A DNA stretch of 64,000 nucleotides, from the NCBI GenBank assembly GCA_004294225.1, contig REBA01000011.1:62001-126000 (forward strand), in the 5' to 3' direction. The translations under genes were made by a program, and so were the position numbers. This DNA is from Cytophagales bacterium. GTDB lineage: Bacteria; Bacteroidota; Bacteroidia; Cytophagales; Cytophagaceae. Below the pieces are notes generated by a model that worked only from the letters and a program-made list of their open reading frames with translations, searched no databases and was not told the origin of the DNA. Every line of letters starts with the position of its first letter. Position 1 is the first letter of the stretch. Of this stretch, positions 1 through 9,400 are shown piece by piece.

Positions 1-264
1 TCCTTTAGGGCTACATATAATGATATTGTTTTTTAATTCATTAGTATTAAATATCATTCTTCCTTGGCTATCTTGAACCATTTCATGGCAGTCATTCACA
101 GGTAGGTTACCAAAGTCAGCCCAATTAGGGACATATCTGTATCGGTGATTTCCTTGACCTAAAATGATATCCTCTTTTGCTTTCCCAAAATTTACATTGG
201 GGATGCTGATACCTATACTTGCTGCAGTTAAAGTTTTGTTAAAAGCTCTTCGGTTTATTTTCAT
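1..264 (-). CDS. Tat-exported probable beta-propeller (NHL-like) protein, N-terminal fragment
   Basis: Partial gene: the reading frame starts with ATG at 264 and runs off the left edge after 88 codons. The N-terminus has a twin-arginine pair (NRRAF, residues 4-8) followed by a weakly hydrophobic stretch to about residue 27, which looks like a Tat export signal. The mature part contains NDCHEMVQDSQGRMIF, a pattern of the kind seen where an NHL or six-bladed propeller blade begins (conserved His, then D-x-x-G-R-hydrophobic). It lies 4 nt after the DUF1501 gene and is clearly in the same operon. The propeller assignment is inference from a short fragment; export to the periplasm is better supported. 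Confidence 0.6.
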   Translation of the reverse strand, partial: MKINRRAFNKTLTAASIGISIPNVNFGKAKEDIILGQGNHRYRYVPNWADFGNLPVNDCHEMVQDSQGRMIFNTNELKNNIIICSPKG

Positions 265-268
265 TATT

Positions 269-1759
269 TTATGATAATACTTGTTTTACAATTTGACCAT
301 GTACATCGGTAAGCCTAAAATCTCTACCTTGATAGAAATAAGTTAATTGTTCGTGGTTCATTCCCAATAGGTGTAATATGGTAGCCTGAAAATCGTGCAC
401 ATGAACTTTATCTTTTATAACATTGAAACTAATTTCATCGGTTTCCCCATGGGTATATCCTGCTTTCACACCTGCTCCAGCCATCCAAACGGTAAATGCA
501 TCAGGATTATGATCTCTACCTATGTTTTTAGGATTTGCTCCAGGTCTTATTTCCCTAATTGGCGTTCTGCCAAATTCTCCCCCCCATACTATAAGAGTTT
601 CCTCGAGAAGTCCTCTTTGCTTCAAGTCTTCAAGTAGAGCAGTCATTGCTTGGTCTATCTCTTTACACCGCTCTACAAAGCCTCCAGTGAGTGAAGTGAA
701 ATCATCGGCACCGTGAGAATCCCAACCCCAATGAAACAATTGAACATACCTTACGCCTTGTTCTACTAATCTTCTTGCTAATAGACAGTTATTAGCAAAC
801 GAGGATTTTCCTGGTTGTGTACCATACATTTGATGAATGTAAGCTGGCTCTTTAGAAATATCCATAACTTCAGGAACGGATATTTGCATTTTGTACGCCA
901 TTTCGTATTGTGCAATTCTAGTGTTTATTTCTGGGTCATTATATTCTGCCAAATGCTCTTTATTGATTTCATTAATGGTATTAATAATGTCACCTTTGAT
1001 TGTTCTGTCTTGGTTATGCGGATCTGATACGTATAATACAGGATCTCCTTCAGAACGACATTGCACCCCCTGATATACAGATGGTAAAAATCCACTTCCC
1101 CATATACTCTTTCCTGCATCGGGTGTTTTTCCTCCAGATGCCAAAACAATAAAACCTGGTAAATTCTCATTTTCACTTCCTAAGCCATAGGTAACCCAAG
1201 CACCTATAGCTGGTCTTCCCATCCTTGGCGAGCCCGTATGCATAAATAATTGTGCAGGGGCATGATTGAATTCATTAGTATGCATTGACTTAATGAAGCA
1301 TACCTCATCTACAGCTCTTGAGAAATTAGGCAAATGATTACTTACCCAAGCTCCAGAATTACCATATTGGTTAAATGAAGCAATTGGGCCAAGCATATTA
1401 GGTTTCCCGTTAATAAATGCAAACTTTTTCCCTTCTAATAAAGAGGGAGGACATTCTTTACCATTAAGTTTGTATAATTCTGGTTTGTAGTCGAATAGTT
1501 CAATTTGTGAAGGAGCACCAGCCATGTGCATATAAATAATTTTTTTTGCTTTAGCCCTAAAGTGAGATACACTTGGCTCCATAGGGTTGTTAGAAATTTG
1601 TGTAGGATTTCCCTTTTTATCAAAAAAAGTGCTGCATCCGCCTAATATAGACGCTGCTGCAATACCCCCGATTCCTGTTGAAAGATTTTGAAGAAAATGC
1701 CTTCTAGTAATCTGTTTTAATTGCTCTTGAATTAAATGATCCGTGATTTTTAAATTCAT
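269..1759 (-). CDS. DUF1501 family protein (sulfatase/phosphatase-like), Tat lipoprotein
   Basis: 496 residues, the usual size for DUF1501, a family in the alkaline phosphatase/sulfatase superfamily with no established substrate. Residues 19-42 hold a Tat signal (RRHF, then a hydrophobic run) ending in LGGC, so it is probably a Tat-exported lipoprotein with Cys42 lipidated. Family-typical stretches are visible: YMHMAGAPSQIELFDYKPEL near residue 75, FHWGWDSHG near residue 340, VWGGEFGRTP near 390, and RDHNPDAFTVWMAGAGV in the C-terminal third. It begins 1 nt after the stop of the di-haem protein gene, the standard pairing of DUF1501 with PSCyt1/DUF1549/DUF1553 proteins. That pairing is abundant in Planctomycetes and Verrucomicrobia and scattered in Bacteroidota, and is often linked to carbohydrate use; the specific role here is unknown. 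Confidence 0.9.
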   Translation of the reverse strand: MNLKITDHLIQEQLKQITRRHFLQNLSTGIGGIAAASILGGCSTFFDKKGNPTQISNNPMEPSVSHFRAKAKKIIYMHMAGAPSQIELFDYKPELYKLNGKECPPSLLEGKKFAFINGKPNMLGPIASFNQYGNSGAWVSNHLPNFSRAVDEVCFIKSMHTNEFNHAPAQLFMHTGSPRMGRPAIGAWVTYGLGSENENLPGFIVLASGGKTPDAGKSIWGSGFLPSVYQGVQCRSEGDPVLYVSDPHNQDRTIKGDIINTINEINKEHLAEYNDPEINTRIAQYEMAYKMQISVPEVMDISKEPAYIHQMYGTQPGKSSFANNCLLARRLVEQGVRYVQLFHWGWDSHGADDFTSLTGGFVERCKEIDQAMTALLEDLKQRGLLEETLIVWGGEFGRTPIREIRPGANPKNIGRDHNPDAFTVWMAGAGVKAGYTHGETDEISFNVIKDKVHVHDFQATILHLLGMNHEQLTYFYQGRDFRLTDVHGQIVKQVLS

Positions 1760-1760
1760 T

Positions 1761-4499
1761 TTATTCTTTAGTTATAAATTCATCAAGGTTAATTATTGCA
1801 GAAGCTACATTTGACAGTGCCGCTAACTGCTGTGATTTATAATCTTCTGGTTCTATCTTTTTTAATTCTACTAAAAGATGTTGCTTCTGAGTGTATTGAT
1901 CGAAAGATTTCTTATACAAATTATTTAAAATATTGGCTTTATTCTGAGAAGGCTTTTTCAACAATGCTTCGTAATATATATTTTCTATAGCTTTGTCTAT
2001 AGAATTTGGATAGTGTTCTAATGCCTTACGAGCTAATGCTATTGATGCTTCCACATAAACGGTATCGTTCAATATATTTAGTGATTGAAGTGGGGTGTTA
2101 GTTCTAATTCTCCTAACCAAACAGAATTCCCTGGAAGGGCTGTCAAAGTTTAAATATGCTGGGTAAGGGGAGGAGCGTTTGATATATGTATATAAAGCTC
2201 TTCTGTATTTGTCTTCTCCTTTGCTTGTAATCCAGTTATTTCCGTTGTAAACTGTTTGCCATATACCATCTGGTTGGTAAGGCATAACACTAGGACCAAA
2301 CATTTTAGGGCTTAAAATACCAGCTACAGATAATGCTTGATCTCTTATTTGCTCGGAACTCAGTCTAAATCGTGCTCCTCTTAATAAATATTTGTTTTTG
2401 GGGTCTATGTTTAAAGCCTCTTTACTCACCACTGATGACTGTCTGTAGGTAGAGGACATGAGTATCGTTTTTATGATTTTCTTCATGCTCCAATTACAAT
2501 CTTCCATGAAGTAAACAGCTAAATAATCTAGCAATTCGGGATGCGAAGGTTTAGCTCCTTGGCTTCCAAAATCTTCAAGGGTTTCTACAATACCCACACC
2601 GAATATTTGCTCCCAAAATCTATTTACTGCTACTCTTGCAGTTAATGGGTTGTTTCTATGGGTTATCCATTGAGCCATCTCAAGTCTATTTTTGGGTGTT
2701 GTTTTTATTTCTGAATTTAAAATATGAGGTACGTTGGGGTGAACTGTATCACCTGGAGTTTGTATACTTCCTCTTAGAAAAACTCTTGTTGTTCTTCGCT
2801 CAGAGGGTAAAAATTCCCCCATTACTGGTGTACCGACTGGGTCAATCGCCTTCATTAACTCTTGGTGTAGAGAATCTAATATAGGGGCTTTTTTCTTATT
2901 TGAGTTGTTGAAATGAAAACTATAAAATAATCCTTTAAGATGTCCATTTTTGTTCTTCTTAAAAACAATATATATATCTTTCTTTCCTGTAATACTTTGA
3001 ACTACTTTTCCTTCTCTAAAATATATTTCATCAAAAGTAGTTTCGGTGTCAAACATTGCAATAAGTGGACCTTGAGGCGAATTGGTTCTTATCTCTATGA
3101 TGCACCCCATATTGTTCGACATACTGTAAGCACTATACACCTTAGAATAACTATCTAAATTTGCGTTTTTGAAAGAGATATATGCACCGTCTTTAAGTGG
3201 AATTACTTTTTTGTTATCTATCAATACGTCTTTGTGTTCATCACAATCAATAGCTTTGAGAAAGTCTCCGTACAATCTTCTAAATTCTTTAGCATTATTG
3301 ATTACAGTTTGCTTAGATTTATTGGTGATAAGATTAATTTCCTTCGCAATGGCTTGGGCTTTTTCAAAATCATAATCTAAAGGGGAAAAATATACAGGTG
3401 TTTCATCTACATTATCTGCATCGGTTGTTTGGTTGAAATAATCAAAAAATTGATAATATTCTTCATGACGAATAGGGTCGTAGGGATGACCATGGCATTG
3501 TGTACAGCCCATGGTAATCCCTTGCCAAACATCAAAAGTAGTATTGGTTCTGTCTATTACGGCAGCTACTCGAAATTCTTCATTATCTGCACCACCTTCA
3601 TCATTGTTGAGTGTATTTCTATGAAAAGCAGAAGCTAAAATTTGGTCTTCTGTGGCTTTAGGGATTAAATCTCCTGCAAGTTGTTCTATTGTAAAGTCAG
3701 TAAATTTTTTATCTTGATTAAAAGCTTTAATTAAATAATCACGGTATCTCCAAATATTTCTAGTTTGATCTTTTTCATAGCCTTTACTATCAGCATACCT
3801 CGCCATATCTAACCATATTCCTGCCCATTTTTCTCCATATTTTGGAGAAGATAAATAGTTGTCAATAAGTTTTTCGTAGGCATTTACGCTTTTATCATTG
3901 ATAAATTGCTCTAATTCGATTGTAGTAGGAGGAATACCAGTAATGTCAAGAGCTATTCGACGAATTAAGGTAGCTTTATCCGCTTCTACATTAGGTTTTA
4001 AATTTATATCGTCTTTTTCAGCTTGAGCTAGAATAAAATTATCGATAAAATTTTTTGAAGAAGAAGTAGCTTGGGGGATTTCAGATTTTACAGGAGGAAT
4101 GAAAGCCCAGTGTTTGTCCCATTTTGCACCTTCATTGATCCATTGCTTTAAAATATCGATATCTTTTACGGATAATTGTTCCTTTCCTAATGGCATTCTG
4201 AACTCGTTATCATGGTGAGTGAGTCTTGTAAAAAATTCACTTTCATGTGCTTTACCAGGCACTATACACCACTTTCCACTTTTCCCTTTTCCTAAGGCTT
4301 CGTCTCTAAATATAAAGCTAATTCCTCCAGCTTTTTTTACGCCTCCGTGGCAGGAAACACATTTTGCATTAAGTATTGGGCGAACTTGTGTATTAAAATC
4401 AATAGAGTTATTATGTGTTCCTGTATAATATATTGATATACAAATTATTAATGCTAAAATTAATAAAAATATAGTATTTGATTTCTTAAAAAACTTCAT
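1761..4499 (-). CDS. PSCyt1/DUF1549/DUF1553 di-haem cytochrome-like protein
   Basis: 912 residues. An N-terminal membrane segment (about residues 10-27) anchors or exports it. A first c-type haem site CVSCH is at residues 47-51, in the Planctomycete cytochrome c (PSCyt1) domain; a second CxxCH (CTQCH) lies near residue 333 inside the DUF1549 region. The C-terminal third is DUF1553, recognisable from [18 protein letters not shown] and the following [16 protein letters not shown]. The function of this architecture is unknown; periplasmic electron transfer to or from a substrate handled by the DUF1501 partner is often proposed. It is the first gene of a three-gene operon with 1 and 4 nt gaps. 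No cytochrome c maturation gene is in view. Confidence 0.9.
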   Translation of the reverse strand: MKFFKKSNTIFLLILALIICISIYYTGTHNNSIDFNTQVRPILNAKCVSCHGGVKKAGGISFIFRDEALGKGKSGKWCIVPGKAHESEFFTRLTHHDNEFRMPLGKEQLSVKDIDILKQWINEGAKWDKHWAFIPPVKSEIPQATSSSKNFIDNFILAQAEKDDINLKPNVEADKATLIRRIALDITGIPPTTIELEQFINDKSVNAYEKLIDNYLSSPKYGEKWAGIWLDMARYADSKGYEKDQTRNIWRYRDYLIKAFNQDKKFTDFTIEQLAGDLIPKATEDQILASAFHRNTLNNDEGGADNEEFRVAAVIDRTNTTFDVWQGITMGCTQCHGHPYDPIRHEEYYQFFDYFNQTTDADNVDETPVYFSPLDYDFEKAQAIAKEINLITNKSKQTVINNAKEFRRLYGDFLKAIDCDEHKDVLIDNKKVIPLKDGAYISFKNANLDSYSKVYSAYSMSNNMGCIIEIRTNSPQGPLIAMFDTETTFDEIYFREGKVVQSITGKKDIYIVFKKNKNGHLKGLFYSFHFNNSNKKKAPILDSLHQELMKAIDPVGTPVMGEFLPSERRTTRVFLRGSIQTPGDTVHPNVPHILNSEIKTTPKNRLEMAQWITHRNNPLTARVAVNRFWEQIFGVGIVETLEDFGSQGAKPSHPELLDYLAVYFMEDCNWSMKKIIKTILMSSTYRQSSVVSKEALNIDPKNKYLLRGARFRLSSEQIRDQALSVAGILSPKMFGPSVMPYQPDGIWQTVYNGNNWITSKGEDKYRRALYTYIKRSSPYPAYLNFDSPSREFCLVRRIRTNTPLQSLNILNDTVYVEASIALARKALEHYPNSIDKAIENIYYEALLKKPSQNKANILNNLYKKSFDQYTQKQHLLVELKKIEPEDYKSQQLAALSNVASAIINLDEFITKE

Positions 4500-4565
4500 T
4501 TTTATATTATTAAACTACTAATATAGTTTAAAAAATTAATGCTGTAAATTTTATACTAAATTAAA

Positions 4566-4597
4566 ATTGAAATAGGCACTTTTTTAAACTAACTTTG
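4566..4597 (+). promoter_or_regulatory. Bacteroidota-type promoter for the SbtA-like permease gene
   Basis: ATTG at 4566-4569, a 20-nt spacer, and TAACTTTG at 4590-4597, which fits the TAnnTTTG minus-7 box of Bacteroidota. The predicted start of transcription is about 35 nt before the ATG at 4639. Seen by eye only. Confidence 0.55.
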
Positions 4598-4638
4598 ATG
4601 CCATAAAAAAATTACTTTTTCTATTTTTAGAGAAAATT

Positions 4639-5598
4639 ATGGATTTCAACATACTTATTTCAAATCTTACCAATCCGACTTTACTTTTTTTCATCTTGGG
4701 CATTATTGCTGTAATTCTAAAAAGTGACTTGGAAATCCCTCAGCCATCAAGCAAGTTTATCTCCCTTTATCTATTATTCGCCATTGGCTTTAAGGGTGGT
4801 CAAGAATTAGCCCATAGTACTTTTAATGCTGAAATAGCGTATTCTATTTTGTTTGGGATCTTGATAGCTTCAATCATTCCTTTATATACTTTTTTTATTT
4901 TAAAGACAAAAATGAGTATAAGTGACTCTGCAGCTGTAGCTGCTACTTATGGCTCTGTAAGTGCTGTAACTTTTGTATCTGCCGTTTCTTTCTTGGAGTT
5001 ACAACATCAAGATTTTGGTGGTCATATGGTTGCAATTATGGCATTAATGGAATCACCAGCAATTATAGTCGGGGTAATGCTAATGGCGATGTATGATAAA
5101 GAAAATAGTAATAAAGGCAATTTGAAGAATATTGTTCACCATTCGTTTACTAATGGTAGTGTATTGTTAATTTTGGGCAGTTTGATTATTGGCTTAATTG
5201 CAGACTCCAAACAAGCAGAAGGTATCAAGCCTTTTACTACAGATATTTTTAAGGGTTTTTTAGCTCTTTTTCTTTTAGAGATGGGTATGGTTACAGCCAA
5301 AAGGTTTGCAGCTTTTGTAAAATATGGTATGTTTTTATCCTTTTTTGCTATTCTCATACCTGCCTTTAATGGCTGTTTGGTTGCTTATTTTAGTGAAATG
5401 GTAACTACTGATATAGGGAATAGATTTATTTTTGCAATCTTAGCAGCTAGTGCATCTTATATAGCAGTTCCAGCAGCTATGAAATTGGCTGCCCCGAAGG
5501 CTGACCCAGGTCTTTATATTCCGATGGCATTGGGACTCACTTTTCCATTCAACATCACCATAGGTATGCCTTTGTATTATGCGATTATCAATATGTAA
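4639..5598 (+). CDS. SbtA-type sodium-dependent bicarbonate permease
   Basis: 319 residues, almost entirely hydrophobic, with about ten membrane segments. It matches the sodium-dependent bicarbonate transport family (SbtA of cyanobacteria and its many heterotroph relatives): IGFKGGQELAHS near residue 50, the Gly/Ala/Ser-rich half-helix AAVAATYGSVSAVTFVSAV near residue 98, and a repeat-like second half with AASASYIAVPAAMKLAAPKADPGLY near residue 275. SbtA proteins carry HCO3- with Na+ across the inner membrane; in heterotrophs this probably feeds carboxylases, though other anions are possible. No PII-like SbtB gene is adjacent, unlike many SbtA loci. The downstream DUF2490 gene is 14 nt away and probably co-transcribed. 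Confidence 0.85.
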   Translation: MDFNILISNLTNPTLLFFILGIIAVILKSDLEIPQPSSKFISLYLLFAIGFKGGQELAHSTFNAEIAYSILFGILIASIIPLYTFFILKTKMSISDSAAVAATYGSVSAVTFVSAVSFLELQHQDFGGHMVAIMALMESPAIIVGVMLMAMYDKENSNKGNLKNIVHHSFTNGSVLLILGSLIIGLIADSKQAEGIKPFTTDIFKGFLALFLLEMGMVTAKRFAAFVKYGMFLSFFAILIPAFNGCLVAYFSEMVTTDIGNRFIFAILAASASYIAVPAAMKLAAPKADPGLYIPMALGLTFPFNITIGMPLYYAIINM

Positions 5599-5612
5599 AA
5601 AAGAATGAAATA

Positions 5613-6404
5613 ATGATAGTTAGGCTTTTTAAAAGAATTTTATTGGTTACTTTTTTGTGTTTTGGAATAATGTTGTCTAATTCTGTTGCACAAAACACCC
5701 GAAAAAGCACATTTAATAACATCGGCTGGTATAATTTTTTTGGTACTTTTAATATCAATAAAAAGTGGAGCATTCTTACCGAGTATCAATTTCGTAGGAC
5801 TCATTTAATTACTACATGGCAACAAAGTCTTTTGAGGCTAGGGATTAATTATCAATTGTATCCTAATGTTCAACTAAGGGTTGGTTATGCTTGGATAGAA
5901 ACTTTTCCCTATGGAGAAATACCCATAAATGGTATGGGAAAGCAATTTACTGAGCATAGAATTTTTGAAGCACTAACATTGACCAACAAAACAGGAATTT
6001 TTGACATTACTCATCGTTTTATTTTGGAACAAAGATTTGTTGGCAAATACACTTCTTCAATCCTAAACAATGAGGATAAATTTCCTTTGTGGCATAGAAT
6101 GAGGTATATGCTAAAAATTCAGGTGCCACTAAAAAAAGATTTAAGCTCTGGGCATTTTCCTTACATAGCATTTTATGATGAGGTTTTGATAGGTTTTGGA
6201 AAGAATGTAAATGAAAATATATTTGACCAAAATAGAGTAGGGGTATTATTGGGTTATAAATTCAATAATAATTTAAAATTAGAGATTGGGTACTTGAACC
6301 AAACTTTGCAATTGGGCAGAAGAGTCAATAATCAAATCGTTTTTCAGTACAATAACGGTTTAATAATAAATACTTTGCTAAATATTGATTTTAGTAAACA
6401 CTAA
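5613..6404 (+). CDS. DUF2490 family outer-membrane protein
   Basis: 263 residues with a signal peptide (about residues 1-26, ending SNSVAQ). The rest is rich in alternating aromatic and polar residues, typical of outer-membrane beta-strands. WSILTEYQFRRTH, LRLGINYQLYPNVQLRVGYAW and the strand near the end are characteristic of DUF2490, a family of small barrel proteins in Bacteroidota with no known function. It follows the bicarbonate permease by 14 nt. Its stop codon overlaps the stop of the convergent gene by 4 nt. Confidence 0.85.
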   Translation: MIVRLFKRILLVTFLCFGIMLSNSVAQNTRKSTFNNIGWYNFFGTFNINKKWSILTEYQFRRTHLITTWQQSLLRLGINYQLYPNVQLRVGYAWIETFPYGEIPINGMGKQFTEHRIFEALTLTNKTGIFDITHRFILEQRFVGKYTSSILNNEDKFPLWHRMRYMLKIQVPLKKDLSSGHFPYIAFYDEVLIGFGKNVNENIFDQNRVGVLLGYKFNNNLKLEIGYLNQTLQLGRRVNNQIVFQYNNGLIINTLLNIDFSKH

Positions 6405-9400
6405 TATTTCACTTCTATAAATCCACTCTTATTGGCCAAATCTTTTTGTGCTTTACTTGGTTTGCTTTTGGAGCTTTTTTCATTAAGCTTAAAACTATAG
6501 AAATAGGTTCCTGGATTAATGAACTCATTGTTTTCGTTTTTACAGTTCCAGAGGAATTCAAGCATATCACCAGAAGCGGTAAAAGGCAAATTCAAGGGGT
6601 CAATGCTTTCTAGTTTTTTCAAGAATGTTCCTTCTCTATCAAAAATTGCTAAGTCAAATTTAAAGCCTAGCGTATCTAACCAAAGTGGAATCTGAATCAC
6701 AAAATCATCGTTTTTACCATCATTATTTGGCGATACAGCATTCCATACAAACACTTCATTGAGGTTAGGTATAGGATTAATGATGATAAATACTGCTTCT
6801 CCATTTCCTATATTATTACCATTTATGGCTCTGATTCTATATTTTCCAGGTTTCGCAGATGGGAAAGAATATTCTTTGTCGTTAATAATTAATGTTTTGT
6901 AAAGCTGTTCATCTAAAAGCAACTCTACTGTCCAAGGACCTGAAGAGTTATTGGGGTTGATTGTAATTTTAATGATTGAGCCAACAAATCCGCCGCCTTG
7001 AATACTTGCCGTAGCTGGGTTTTGACTTTTAGAACTAATAGTAATGTATTGAATAGAAGAACTATTATTGGTAATATCTACACCGTTGACAGTTCTAATA
7101 TGATATCTACCTGATTTTTCGGTAATAAAATCATAAATAGAATCGTTGATTGCTAGTGTTTTGTATAAGGTGTCGTTCAAATAAAGTGTAACTATCCAAG
7201 GGGCAGGAATACTTTCTGATGAAGTAATTATTTTAATAATAGAGCCTACTTCGCCTCCTCCTTGAAGTTTTGCAAAGGCTTGTTTTTTAGGCGTATTCAC
7301 TTTAGAAGCTCCAGTTGCTTGTCCTTTTTTATTGTCTTTATCATAAATACTTACCAAGGTATAAGTCCCCGTTTTAGTGGGAATAAATTGAAACAAGGCG
7401 TTAGGATATATTACTGAATCTACAATAGGTGTTGAAGAATTTTCTGCTAGAAAATTATAAATGATTTTTGCAGGAAAATTCTTATTTCCCAAGAATTGAA
7501 TATTCAATGCTTGACCCAAATTAACTTCTCCAGATAATACAGCGTTGATGACTGTATTGTCTGTATTAATAATTGTTGCAACACCTATAGCAGTTTGTTC
7601 TACATTTTTTCCTGCTACTGCAATAATTTTATATTGCCCAGCTCGGCGAGAAGAAAAAATGTAAGGTGAGGCGTTAATTCTTATTAACGTATCTATATTA
7701 TTAGAATTAGGAATCGATGAACTAATTCTAATGAGCACATTCACAGGATAATTGGTGTTAGAGTTGATAGATAATCTAATATTTGCACCCACCGAACCCG
7801 AACCCGAAATCGAATCTGCTGGAGGAGGAATCATAATAATAGAAGTTGGTAGCGAAAATACTGAATCACAAGAATTATAAACTGTTCTTCTAAAGCACGT
7901 ACTGGTTGTAAGATTTTGCGGTTGGTAAGATTTTTCTTCTGCACCTTGAATATTTACCCAAGTTCCTTGGCATGCTGTGGCTTCATTCTTCTGCCATTGA
8001 TAGCTAATATTATTTCCTATTGCTGGTTCTAGTTCTGAGATGATATCTATATTAGCCCCTATTACATAGGTTTTTCCTGAACTTATGGTTCCTGGTCTTA
8101 AATTTCCTGAAGGTGGTATGGTTAATTGAAAAACTTGTTCTCTACACGATGCAGTGTCATTAACTCTTAGAATGTACTGACCACCTGTAAGATTATTAAT
8201 TAGCTTGTTGTTTTTGAATTCAGGTCTATTTTCCCAAGAAAGATAGGCAGTTCCTGTATTACCGCTAATTTTTACTTCTATTGTACCATCTGGCTTAGAT
8301 AGACAAGATGGTGACACTACTTTAATGGCCTCAATTTTAATATTTGAAGTAATTTCTTCCCTTATAATAACGCTAGTAGATTTAGAACAGCCTCTAGCAT
8401 CGGTTACATTTAAGGTATATGGGATATTGCTTCTTAAGCTTATGCTGTCTTTTGTTTGCTTTAGTGGGTCGTTCCAAGAGAAGGTGAACGGAGCTTTGCC
8501 TTCTCCAATTATAGCTTTTGCAGAGCCAATACCGCCACTGCATTTAGGAGGGAAGGTATTTACAAATAAATTAAAATTTGGAAGGATAGTAAGTGAAATG
8601 GTATCTTTTGTTTGGCAGAGCGTTTGTATATCTACAAGATTTAAAAACAATTTCATTTCTCCAGAAAATGTTTGAGGAATTTGAACTTGAGCATCTATAG
8701 AGTTAGGATTTTGGATCGTTAAATTATTAGAGCTTTGCCAAGTATAATTTAGGTTGGGGCTATATTTATTGATAAGTTTTACTGGATTAGCACTACAGAT
8801 AATGGTGTCGTTGATTGTATTAGAAATTGGAGGAGCAAATTCTTTAATGTTAATGATAGTGTCTGCTGTACAGTCGTTGTCTTCAACTTTTGTTTTTATT
8901 GTGTATTGACCCGGTTCTTTAATAGTATAAACTCCCGAAGTTAGTCTAGGGGTAGATTGATATACCACTTTATTGTCTTTTAATATATTGAGGCTATAGG
9001 AACTATTTCCGTTAATAATGTCATAAAATAATTGGGTACTCTTTCCTTTGCAAATCCAAGGTACTTGGCTTTCTGTATTTCCTGCTAATAATATTAGACT
9101 AGCAGCCTTTGGCTTTGGTAAAACCACAACTTCTCTTGCATTAGTGTAAGAACTAAAACAACCATTAATCCCTTTTGCAATAGCTGTATATTCACCTGTT
9201 TTTTTGACGGTTAATGTTTGGGTGTTATTACCATAAATGAATTCTTCAAAATTAAAATACCATCCAAAATGGTCAATTTCTTTTAAGTCTTTGGTTTCTA
9301 CTTTTAGAATAACACTATCTAAAGGGCACAAAATGGTGTCTCCAACCACATTAAGAAGGGGCTCTAATTTGGGTTTAGGTAGTACATTTAACACGATACT

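Noticed and set aside
8325-8675. 116-residue plus-strand ORF inside the large surface protein
   Set aside because: Shadow frame opposite a well-supported gene with continuous domain structure.
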